NCBI RefSeq assembly: GCF_028736155.1
Contig: NZ_CP117879.1
Span: forward strand, 4,030,001-4,094,000
DNA length: 64,000 bases
Direction: 5' to 3'
Origin: Flavobacterium sp. KACC 22763
GTDB taxonomy: Bacteria > Bacteroidota > Bacteroidia > Flavobacteriales > Flavobacteriaceae
This document shows positions 34,665 to 43,900 of this stretch, piece by piece. Numbering within the stretch: position 1 is the stretch's first letter; every line of letters begins with the position of its first letter. Made by a program: the position numbers and the translations under genes. The notes beneath the pieces were generated by a model that was given only the letters and a program-made list of their open reading frames with translations, had not been told where the DNA came from and did not search any database.

Positions 34665-37600
34665 TTACAAATTAGAAAAAATAGCTTTCTTAGTAAAAGT
34701 ATGACCATTTTCTAAGGTTATTTTTACCAATAATACTTGATCTGTAGAATGCAAGTTTTTAATTTGTAATTCTGAGGCATTTACTTTACTATTAGTGTAT
34801 AATAACTGCGCTCCAATGTTATAAACATTTACTTCTTTTATTGTTTCTTTAGATGAAGCAATATTTACCGTTTTGTCTTTAACAGAAACTAAAACTGTAT
34901 TTTCAAGATTCTCAAATTCACCTGTTCCTAAAGTTTTGTTTGTATAACGAAGTGAAAAACGAGTTGTATTTGTTTCTCCGGCACTAAAGAAAGTATAATT
35001 TTCTTTTCGTAAATCTATAATTTTACCTGTCGTTTTGTCTTCTAGATATACATCCTGAGTAGCAAAAAACCCATCTGCGTGATCAATAGAAATGGTAAAG
35101 TTACGATCTCCCTTATCATCAACACCGCTCCTGTATCCTAAAGGAATCACTTCTGTATTATCAAAAGGAAGTGCTCGACCTTGAACTATCAGGTTTTTAG
35201 ATTCGTTAATACTATAAAAATCGATGTAAGAGTTGCTTCCCATAGTCGTTGCATCATAAAGTGCATCATTACTATTTGTTGCTCCTTCAATATAACCAAT
35301 TAATATCTGTTTGAAAGCTCCTTGTGAATTGGCAATATTTAACCAAAGACGATTTTTTTCAACTTCACTAGTTTTATCCGTTTTATAAAACTGCGTATTC
35401 TTTGAGCTTCCCTCACGAAGGCCATTATTAAATTTAATTACAGTTGCAGTTGGAGGTGCATTTGTAAAAAAGGCTTGTCCTGCCCCGATGAATCCATCAA
35501 ATTCATCTGCACCTGAAACAATCTCCCCACTTACTCTTACCGAACCTGTCCCGTTATAAATAACAAAATCTGAACTTAGGTATTTAAAAGTATTAGTTCC
35601 TTGTTCAAGTTGTGGAGGCTGATTATGCGTCCAAAAATATAATGATCCTATATGATCTTTATTTTCGAGCATTAACTTAGCTGCATTTATTGGAGAAGGA
35701 TATGGATTTCCTACTAAATTTAACTTATCATGCTCTACTGGAACTGACCAATCCCCATTGTTTGGAGTACCAACAAATGTACCATCAAATACCGAAGGAG
35801 ATACTAAATCAAAATATTGTGGAGCTCTAATACTATAACCTTGTCCCTCCTCCATAATTCTTGTACCATTCTTGTTAAGAACCCATTTCGAAGTAGCAGA
35901 ATTCCAATAATGGTATTTATCAAACAAAGTATTTGGAGAAAAGTCATGCATAGACAAACCGTTTACTGGTGAAGACCAATAAACAACATCATAACGGCGC
36001 ATGCTAACTTTTCTTTTATAAGAAATACTACCCGTGTTAACAGCGTTTGCTCCCTGTAATAAACTTGATCCACTTTCAAATATCAATTTACCATTACTTG
36101 ATATTCCGTTTGTAATAGTCAAAGTCATTTCAGACGGAATAATTACGTTAGGATCTGTTGCGCCATTTGGAACATTAATATTTAAAGAACATGCTGTTAT
36201 ATTTGGTTTAGCAGCGGAAAATGGCTGATTTGGCACAACTGACGAAATCGTTACACTCTTACTTCCGTCTGGTTCACCATTAGACCATCCTGAACCATTC
36301 CATGTTGTGTTTGAACTAATGTCGTTTATAGTAACAGTAGCTGAACTTGAAGTACAATTTAAATCATTTGTAACTGTAAAGTAATACGTTCCTACTATTA
36401 AATCTTGAATAGGAAGAGTAGAACTTGTTCCAGAAAATGATCTCGCCAACGTAGTCGTTCCTGTCTGATTAATTGTCCAATTTCCAGATAAACCTGTTAG
36501 TGTTATGCTTCCAAAACTTCCGCAAGATACATCGTTGTTTTTTGTAATTGATGGCGCTGTAGGTGCTTGTTTTACTGCTATTGTACCTGTTGTTGAAATA
36601 TTTCCACAACCATTAGTTAAAGTTACTGTATAATTAAATGGGCTACCCACTTCTGTTGTAGGAGTACCGCTAATTGTAACTACATTTCCTGACCAGCCTC
36701 CAGTAACTCCGTTAGGCAGACCTGAAAATGTTGCTCCTGTCGCCCCTGTTGTAGTATATTTAATATCTGAGATTGCAGTATTGGCACAAATAGTTTGCGA
36801 GTCTGTTCCTACTACTGAACTGAGTGTAATTGTGTTTGTAGTAGGAGTAAGCGTACCTGTCGTTTGAGCCGTGCTGGTTCCGCACGCGTTTGTTGCGGTT
36901 ACTGAAACTGTTCCTTGCCCGCTTCCAACTGTAATAGTTGACGATGCTGTATTGGCTCCACCTGTTACTGACCAGCCTGTTCCCGTTACTGACCATGCAT
37001 ATGATGTTGCGCCAGAAATAGGTGAAATGCTGAATGTGTTATTTGATGATCCTGCGCATAAATTGACTGGAGGAGTAATCGCTCCTGGCTGTGGCGGAAC
37101 TGTGGTCGGAGTAAGCGTACCTGTTGTTTGGGCTATACTGGTTCCGCACGCATTTGTTGCCGTTACTGAAACCGTTCCTTGACCGCTTCCAATTGTAATA
37201 CTTGCTGATGCTGTATTACCTCCCGCTGTTACTAACCAGCCTGTTCCCGTTACTGACCATGTGTATGACGTTGCACCAGAAACTGTTGCAATGCTGAATG
37301 TATTATTTGTCGATCCTGCGCATAAATTAGTCGGCGGGGTAATCGCTCCTGGCTGAAATGGTGCTGTAGTCGGATTGAGTGCTGAAGTAGTACGAGCTAT
37401 ACTGTTTCCACAGCCATTTATAGCTATTACTGAAACTGTCCCTTGTCCACTTCCAATTGTAATGCTTGCCGATGCCGTATTGGCTCCACCTGTTACCGAC
37501 CAGCCTGTTCCTGTTACTGACCATGCATATGATGTTGCGCCAGAAACTGGTGAAATGCTGAATGCATTATTTGTTGATCCTGCGCATAAATTGGTCGGCT

Positions 37601-39728
37601 GGGTAATCGCTCCTGGCTGAGATGGTGCTGTAGTCGGATTGAGTGCTGAAGTAGTACGAGCTGGGCTGGTTCCGCACGCGTTTGTAGCCGTTACTGAAAC
37701 AGTTCCTTGACCGCTTCCAATTGCAATGGTTGCTGATGCTGTATTTCCACCTGATGCCACTGACCAGCCTGTTCCTGTCACTGACCATGTATAAAAAACT
37801 GCCCTTGCAACTGGTGCAACGCTAAATGTACTAGTTGTTGATCCAGCACATATATTAGCAGGCTGGGTAATCACTCCAGGCTGTGGTGGCGTCGCTGAAC
37901 TTGCACTTATCCTAACAATGTTACTTGGCGCATACGAACATCCTGAACTTCCACTAATACTTACCAATCGTCTATAGTATACTACATTATTTGCTGTTAT
38001 TGATGGTGGTGAATAATTTCTTGAAGTTCCAGCTGTATTGATGTTATTAAAAGCAACTCCATCTGTTGATGACTGCCACTGAAAACTTAATTGAGGATTT
38101 TGCAAATTAGGATCACCTGAACTATATTGAAGCGATCCTACAATTTGTCCAGGTGTATAAGTACCTGTTCCACAATAATCAACTGTTGCTGGAGCTGTTA
38201 TAGTATTACTATTTGTATCAAATGGTGCCATTGTAAACGTAACTGAATTCGCATCATCATTTTCATAGTAATCAAATACTAAATCGTCATCGCCATCTAA
38301 ATTTACAACTACATTGGTATATGTTGTTGAAGCTTGTTCTACCCATCGATCCAAAATATTTGTTCCATTTAAATATAGTCGAACTCCGTCATCTCCACTT
38401 ACAGTAATCATATAACAACCACTCTTTGTTGTTTTCATTCTATGTCTTACTGCAAAACCCTGCGTATATACCTGCCCACGTGTTGCTCCTCCTGACATAA
38501 ATGAAAAACAAGTATAGCCTGCACCGAAATTTTCATTTATAGACTCTGAACTAACATTATAATACCCCAAATACTTATCACTTGTAAAAGTAATCGGTTC
38601 CTTCCCACCAGCAGTGTAGACATGAGCCACCCAGTTATTTGTTCCATAATCATTTTGGTTATCTTGTGAATTTCCTATTGCTGTTTGAGTAACAGTGATT
38701 CCTCTACTTCCAACCGTTCCATTTGCTGCACATCCCGCTGCAGACAAGACAACCTTCACTTGTCCTGAAACTGACGGAATCCAATCAGTTATAGTAGCTC
38801 CACTAACTCCCGAGGCTGAAGTAGCTGGTGATACATTTGCATCTGTTGCCGCATCAAGTATTGTTAGATTTTCATCTAAACTAGCAAAAGCATTCTGTAC
38901 TGAAAAAGTATATTTAAAGCCTTTTATTACATTCACCAAAGCATATTGCCCAGCTATTACATTTCCTGTTGTATAAGTAGTTGTACTTCCTGTACAAAAA
39001 GTGTATGGTCCACCAACTGAATTAGTAGGAACTATTGTAGCTGGTATATTATATGTTATCTTTATTTGACCTGCTCCTCCAGAACCTCCTGCTCTATTTG
39101 AATTGTTTCCTACGTAGGATCCTCCTCCACCTCCTCCTGGCGCATTACCAGAATTTCCATCACCTCCATTACCTGCGTTGCTTCTCGACGCTCCACCTGT
39201 TCCACCGCCAGTACCTCCACCATTTCCACCTGCACCTCCTTGTGAAGTATTCCCAACATTTCCATTAGCCCCTTGACTAGTAGAATCACCCATACTCCCT
39301 ACAGCTGTACCTACACCACCTAAAACAGTTCCCCCATTTGGATTTAATCCTCCTTGACCTCCTTTAGCGATCAAAACAGTAGCAGATGAAAACCATGTAT
39401 CATCACCAGATGCCCCTCGTGAAGGATTTGTTGAACCAGCTGTTGCAGCGGCGATACTACAATTAAAAACTTGATTAGGAGAGACTGAAAATGTAGATTT
39501 TGCATACGCTCCTCCAGCTCCTCCTCCACCTCCACCTGCGTTATTAGCTGTAGTTCCCCCTCCAGCTCCTCCAGCTCCCCAACACTCTACAGTGATCGAA
39601 GTAACACTGCAAGGCACTGTAAAAGAGGTTTGACCGGCATTTAATGTAATTGTTGTGGAAGTCTGCCCAAAACCAGCAGAATGTAGAAAAATAAAAAATA
39701 AAAACGAGTAAAGTAATTTTCTCATCAT
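34665..39728 (-). CDS. giant exported protein: glycine-rich domain, PA14-like domain, 88-aa Ig-like repeats, shared C-terminal module, T9SS tail
   Basis: The 1687-residue protein has a signal peptide (SFLFFIFLHSAGFGQ). A glycine-rich domain covers about 40-225 (VECWGAGGAGGG), similar in kind to that of the 1613-residue neighbour. A PA14-like domain follows (about 360-507; MKTTKSGCYMITVSGDDGVR, LYLNGTNILDRW). Four 88-residue Ig/PKD-like repeats span about 613-963 (ATSYAWSVTGTGWSV, IGSGQGTVSVTATNACG). A WNGSGWSNGEP linker near 1142 opens the common C-terminal module (YDVVYWSSPV near 1253, FSPNTLFDKYHYWNS, GNPYPSPI, YFWTHNQPP, DFYSINESKNLIVQGRALPF) and the tail ends in FTKKAIFSNL. PA14 domains often bind carbohydrate; adhesion or glycan binding is inferred. 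Confidence 0.9.
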   Translation of the reverse strand: MMRKLLYSFLFFIFLHSAGFGQTSTTITLNAGQTSFTVPCSVTSITVECWGAGGAGGGTTANNAGGGGGGAGGAYAKSTFSVSPNQVFNCSIAAATAGSTNPSRGASGDDTWFSSATVLIAKGGQGGLNPNGGTVLGGVGTAVGSMGDSTSQGANGNVGNTSQGGAGGNGGGTGGGTGGASRSNAGNGGDGNSGNAPGGGGGGSYVGNNSNRAGGSGGAGQIKITYNIPATIVPTNSVGGPYTFCTGSTTTYTTGNVIAGQYALVNVIKGFKYTFSVQNAFASLDENLTILDAATDANVSPATSASGVSGATITDWIPSVSGQVKVVLSAAGCAANGTVGSRGITVTQTAIGNSQDNQNDYGTNNWVAHVYTAGGKEPITFTSDKYLGYYNVSSESINENFGAGYTCFSFMSGGATRGQVYTQGFAVRHRMKTTKSGCYMITVSGDDGVRLYLNGTNILDRWVEQASTTYTNVVVNLDGDDDLVFDYYENDDANSVTFTMAPFDTNSNTITAPATVDYCGTGTYTPGQIVGSLQYSSGDPNLQNPQLSFQWQSSTDGVAFNNINTAGTSRNYSPPSITANNVVYYRRLVSISGSSGCSYAPSNIVRISASSATPPQPGVITQPANICAGSTTSTFSVAPVARAVFYTWSVTGTGWSVASGGNTASATIAIGSGQGTVSVTATNACGTSPARTTSALNPTTAPSQPGAITQPTNLCAGSTNNAFSISPVSGATSYAWSVTGTGWSVTGGANTASASITIGSGQGTVSVIAINGCGNSIARTTSALNPTTAPFQPGAITPPTNLCAGSTNNTFSIATVSGATSYTWSVTGTGWLVTAGGNTASASITIGSGQGTVSVTATNACGTSIAQTTGTLTPTTVPPQPGAITPPVNLCAGSSNNTFSISPISGATSYAWSVTGTGWSVTGGANTASSTITVGSGQGTVSVTATNACGTSTAQTTGTLTPTTNTITLSSVVGTDSQTICANTAISDIKYTTTGATGATFSGLPNGVTGGWSGNVVTISGTPTTEVGSPFNYTVTLTNGCGNISTTGTIAVKQAPTAPSITKNNDVSCGSFGSITLTGLSGNWTINQTGTTTLARSFSGTSSTLPIQDLIVGTYYFTVTNDLNCTSSSATVTINDISSNTTWNGSGWSNGEPDGSKSVTISSVVPNQPFSAAKPNITACSLNINVPNGATDPNVIIPSEMTLTITNGISSNGKLIFESGSSLLQGANAVNTGSISYKRKVSMRRYDVVYWSSPVNGLSMHDFSPNTLFDKYHYWNSATSKWVLNKNGTRIMEEGQGYSIRAPQYFDLVSPSVFDGTFVGTPNNGDWSVPVEHDKLNLVGNPYPSPINAAKLMLENKDHIGSLYFWTHNQPPQLEQGTNTFKYLSSDFVIYNGTGSVRVSGEIVSGADEFDGFIGAGQAFFTNAPPTATVIKFNNGLREGSSKNTQFYKTDKTSEVEKNRLWLNIANSQGAFKQILIGYIEGATNSNDALYDATTMGSNSYIDFYSINESKNLIVQGRALPFDNTEVIPLGYRSGVDDKGDRNFTISIDHADGFFATQDVYLEDKTTGKIIDLRKENYTFFSAGETNTTRFSLRYTNKTLGTGEFENLENTVLVSVKDKTVNIASSKETIKEVNVYNIGAQLLYTNSKVNASELQIKNLHSTDQVLLVKITLENGHTFTKKAIFSNL
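36840..37890 (-). repeat. tandem 264-bp coding repeats (four copies)
   Basis: The motif GATCCTGCGCATAAATT recurs at 37048, 37312 and 37576, with a diverged fourth at 37840; the period is exactly 264 bp (88 codons). Long stretches between adjacent copies are nearly identical. Confidence 0.9.
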
Positions 39729-40012
39729 ATGTTAGTAGGTATTTATTTTAAATTTGTTTTTGGTTTGCTAAAAAGCAAAAAATGGCAATCTATTTTCAAA
39801 AAAAATAAATATTCATTTGGGTATTTTAATGGAAACTAAATGTTAAATTCTTGACTTTTACCAGAATACGAAAACTGTAAAAATTCTGTGCAAAAATATT
39901 TAAATTAGCCTAATACACAAGGTTATAATTTATTTCTTTTTATAAAATATTAACAAATTTTAGAATTATTTTAGAACCAATTGACCATAACTTGATTTAA
40001 ACGTTAAAATGC

Positions 40013-40495
40013 ATGAAAAAGCCGACGAACAGCACTTTTACTATCAAAGAAGCTTTACAAAAATTAGAACATTTTTGTGCTTATCAAGAACGCTGTCACG
40101 ATGAAGTAGTTTCAAAATTGTATGACCTAAAAATGACTCGTGATGAGATTGACAGTATTGTCGTACAGCTCATTGAAGGGAATTTTCTAAACGAAACTCG
40201 TTTTGCCTGCAGCTTTGCCAGAGGCAAACACAGAATCAAGCATTGGGGAAAAATTAGAATCACAAACGAACTTAAAGCAAGAAACATTTCATCAACAAAT
40301 ATCACTTTGGCTTTAAAAGAAATTTCTTCTGAAGAATATTTCGAAACTTTCGAAAACTTAGCCGAAAGATGTTGGAATAGCATCTCTGAAACTAACCAAC
40401 TTAAAAAACGCAAAAAGTTCTGCGACTATATGTTGCGAAGAGGTTATGAAAGTAATTTAGTTTACGAAAAAGTTAAAGAACTAGAAGAAAACTAA
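40013..40495 (+). CDS. recX: Regulatory protein RecX
   Basis: The 160-residue protein is an all-helical RecX: three repeats of a three-helix unit, with ALQKLEHFCAYQERCHDEVVSKLYDL, FLNETRFACSFARGKHRIKHWGKIRI and a C-terminal KRKKFCDYMLRRGYESNLVYEKV. RecX modulates RecA filaments, usually as an inhibitor. It is not next to recA here. It lies between two of the giant exported-protein genes, in opposite direction to the one on its left. No terminator or shared promoter with the next gene is evident. Confidence 0.93.
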   Translation: MKKPTNSTFTIKEALQKLEHFCAYQERCHDEVVSKLYDLKMTRDEIDSIVVQLIEGNFLNETRFACSFARGKHRIKHWGKIRITNELKARNISSTNITLALKEISSEEYFETFENLAERCWNSISETNQLKKRKKFCDYMLRRGYESNLVYEKVKELEEN

Positions 40496-40764
40496 ATCCC
40501 CTTTTATCTTAAAAAAGAGCCCTTTTTTATCCTTTGCAAACCATTTCGATTTTTGTCCAAAAATCATCGAAAAATTACTCCATAAATCAAACAACTTTTG
40601 GTTATAAAATATTCCATTTTTTCAGAATTTATAGCAACCTAGACGTTTTTCAGTATAAAACTTCAAAAAACAGTCTTGAAAAAATCAATTTAACACAATT
40701 ATTCCTTCAAAAAAACTAGGCCTTTTATAAGAATATTTGTCTAACATTAAAATTTTTAATGTGC

Positions 40765-40796
40765 TTCATCGAGTATTTTTTTAGTTCATCGATTAT
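40765..40796 (+). promoter_or_regulatory. paired TTCATCGA repeats, 20-bp period (possible activator site)
   Basis: TTCATCGAGTAT (40765-40776) and TTCATCGATTAT (40785-40796) are direct repeats 20 bp apart, 47-78 bp upstream of the -7 element of the giant gene. Two same-face half-sites would suit a LytTR-type or other dimeric activator (inference). Confidence 0.5.
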
Positions 40797-40842
40797 ATCG
40801 GGGTTCTCAAAACCGCGCCATGATTGGGCTCGTAAATGTATT

Positions 40843-40850
40843 TACCTTTG
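40843..40850 (+). promoter_or_regulatory. -7 promoter element of the fourth giant gene
   Basis: TACCTTTG matches TAnnTTTG and lies 52 bp before the ATG. A TTG at 40824 is a possible but closely spaced -33 element. Confidence 0.5.
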
Positions 40851-40902
40851 TTTGGTTCGGAAGTCCTATACCAGCATAACAAATTGATAAAAAACATTTA
40901 AC

Positions 40903-43900
40903 ATGAAAAAAACTCTACTTTTATTCTTATTATTGCCTTTTTTTGGATTTGCTCAAACTGCTTTAGTAAAATGGGACGCAGCAAATTCTGGCAATAGATT
41001 TGCTCCTGTTCCAATAGGAACAATTAACGGTTCTGATTTATCAGCAACTGTAAGTAATTTATACGACTCTAACAATGCTGCTAATACTTTTTTTAAGAGT
41101 AGTGGCTGGCCAACACCTCAAAGCAAAGGTGGCCAATATGATCTTACAAAATATGTACAATTTGCTCTGGGGCCTAAAACAGGAAGCAAGGTAAATTTAA
41201 GCACATTCGTTTTTGAATGTAAATCTCCAGGTTCTCAAAAATATACAATTAAATACTCTAAACAATCTGATTTCTCATCCGGTGTTTATAATCTTCTTAC
41301 CGCAACATCAGTTACAAGTGATTGGATACAATACACATTAAATTTTTCTGAAGAAATAAACCCTGTTTTACCTACTGAAAAAGTTTATGTTAGAATTTAT
41401 GCTTATTACACTAATAACGAATTCCAAATTAGAACTGGAATCAATAATGTTGTACCTACCATCAATGGTGAAGTATTAAGCTTTGATGCTACTAAAATAT
41501 TAGCTATCAACGATTACGTTACCACTACAAAAGATGTAGCAGTTAATATAAATCCGCTAAGCAATGACGTAAACAAAGCCAACGTAAACACTTTGGTTAT
41601 TTCTACACCTCCATCTGCTGCCGAAGGAACTGCGATACTTAATCCTGATAAAACTATAACTTTTAACCCTGCTGCAGGATTTATTGGTACTTCTGTTTTC
41701 AACTACACCATCTCAAATGCAACGGAAACATCTACAGGAACCATAAAAGTAACCGTAAATCAAGACACAACAGACTTTCTATCGCTTTGGGATGGAGCCG
41801 ATGACACTTTTAATCCCGTAACCAAACAATATGTAGACCCAAACTCTCCAATTACAAAGGCAGGCACTAACATAAGTTTAAATTATACATTTCATAACAT
41901 AAATAATGCTTTTTTTGAAACTAACGGTTGGCCTACTCCTTCTAATAACCCTAATGTTGTAAATACAGCAGACGAAACTAAGTACATTGAATTTAAAATC
42001 GCACCCGATTCTAAACACAAATTAAATCTTAAACAATTTAATTTTACTTATAGAGGAAAGAATCAAAAGTTTCTTGTAAAATATTCTAAGAATCCAGATT
42101 TTACAAATGGTGCTCAGATTTTAATTCCAGAGAGTAATGCTGCCTCATCATGGACGCCATTAACTAATAATATCGCATCAGGTCTAAACACTTTATTGCC
42201 TGGAGAAACCCTGTACATTAGATTTTATGTTTATGCTAGCTACAATACTTTTGAAATTAAAAATGGTAATGGAAGCCCAGAAGGCCCAGTAATCACAGGA
42301 ACAATAGAAGATGTTTTTACCTTAACAGCAAAGAATGATATTGTTTCAACTCCATCAAATCAGGCCGTAACCATTCCTATTTTAGATAATGATGTTATTG
42401 GTGGCTACCCTCTAGAAGCCATAACAGTAACACAACCTAGTAATGGTACTGTAACTGTAAACGGCCTTAACAATGTAACCTTTACACCTGCAGCAAATTT
42501 TTCTGGATCTGCAACATTTACATACACTCTTAAAAACACTAATTCTAATTATTCTTCTGCTACTGTAACTGTTAATGCTACAGCTCCTGTTTGTAATCCA
42601 GGTGACCAAATTAAATACGGAGATAATAAATGGATAGGATATGTGTATAAAACAACAACTTTGCCACCAACTGGCACTCCTGCAGACCCAAATCCTGCAA
42701 CGCCTACTACCATTCCGATTTCAAACATGACCTATATTGGACAAGTTGAAGAAAACAAACTATTTAATCGCGATATTGTACAAGGAACTGTTACTGGATT
42801 AAATGCGCAATTGTGCGAAACTCCTTCAGACTATTTCTTTGTTCGTTATAAAATGAAAGCCAAAGTTGATGTAACGGGCACTTACAATATTACTGTTGGA
42901 GGTGATGATTATTATCGTTTATATTTAACTACAGCTTCCGGAACTACAAAAATAATTGATCAATGGTCTGGTGTCAATTATTCTCAAAAGGCAGTAAATA
43001 TGCAATTGACAGCAGGTGTAGAATATACTTTTGACCTAGAATATTACGAAAAAACAACCGATTCAAGAATACAGTTCTCTATGGGATTAATAGCAGGAAG
43101 CAATACTGCGCCTTATTCATTTGGAGATAATTTATGGAAAGTTTACGGATTTACGACTGCAGATAGTGGTAATAATTTTACAATTCCACAAGGAAGTTAT
43201 GCTGGATATTATAGTGTAAATCCTGTAAATATTAATACAACAGATTCATTTGCTCTTGCAGAATCACCTTCTTTTGATCCGGCTAAATCTGGCTGGCAAG
43301 GAGCTCCCATGCCTCAAGATTATTTTACTCTGGTTTACAAAAGACAAGGGTTTCCTTGCGGAACTTACCAAATACAAATTACAAACTGCGATGACCAAGT
43401 GCAAATTTTCATTGATGATGAAAATGCTACAACTCCAGTTTACACTTCGCCAGGAAACATTAATGATAATGCACCTGTAAACAATGTATTAACCACTCCT
43501 AGAGTTTTAGGCAAAAATTCTAAAGTCGAAATTCGATTAAAAGACTACAAACAAAGTGCAAGACTGAATTTAAATTTTATTAAAACCCAAACAGACTATA
43601 ATGGTGTAGCTACTCCAAATGGAAGTTCCTTATTGATCAGTTCAAATACAGCATTAACTGCGGACCTTACAGTTTGCTCTTGTACAATAAACGACAAAGT
43701 TACTTTGACGGTTCCAAAAGACATAACTTTAACTGTTGATGAAGATATAAATGTTCTAGGAGAAGGAAAACTGCTGATTTTAGACGGAGGATCGTTGCTT
43801 CAAACTTCAACAGCCAAAAACATGCTTACTGGAAGTGCAAAAGCTTTTGAAATACAAAGAACAACCAGCGTAGTTCGTTACGACGTAACATACTGGTCAT

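Larger units (their letters stand above)
40496..40902. other. intergenic region upstream of the fourth giant gene
   Basis: The 407-bp stretch has no convincing gene (a 61-codon plus-strand frame at 40534-40719 lacks recognisable features). It contains the ATCGA-core repeat pair and a -7-like element for the following gene. Confidence 0.6.

Noticed and set aside
36840..37890. Regular repeats that might suggest a CRISPR array
   Set aside because: The 264-bp period keeps the reading frame and encodes Ig-like domains; there are no short identical repeats with unique spacers and no cas genes.
40534..40719. 61-codon plus-strand frame upstream of the fourth giant gene
   Set aside because: No domain, signal or leader supports it; the region instead carries promoter-like sites.
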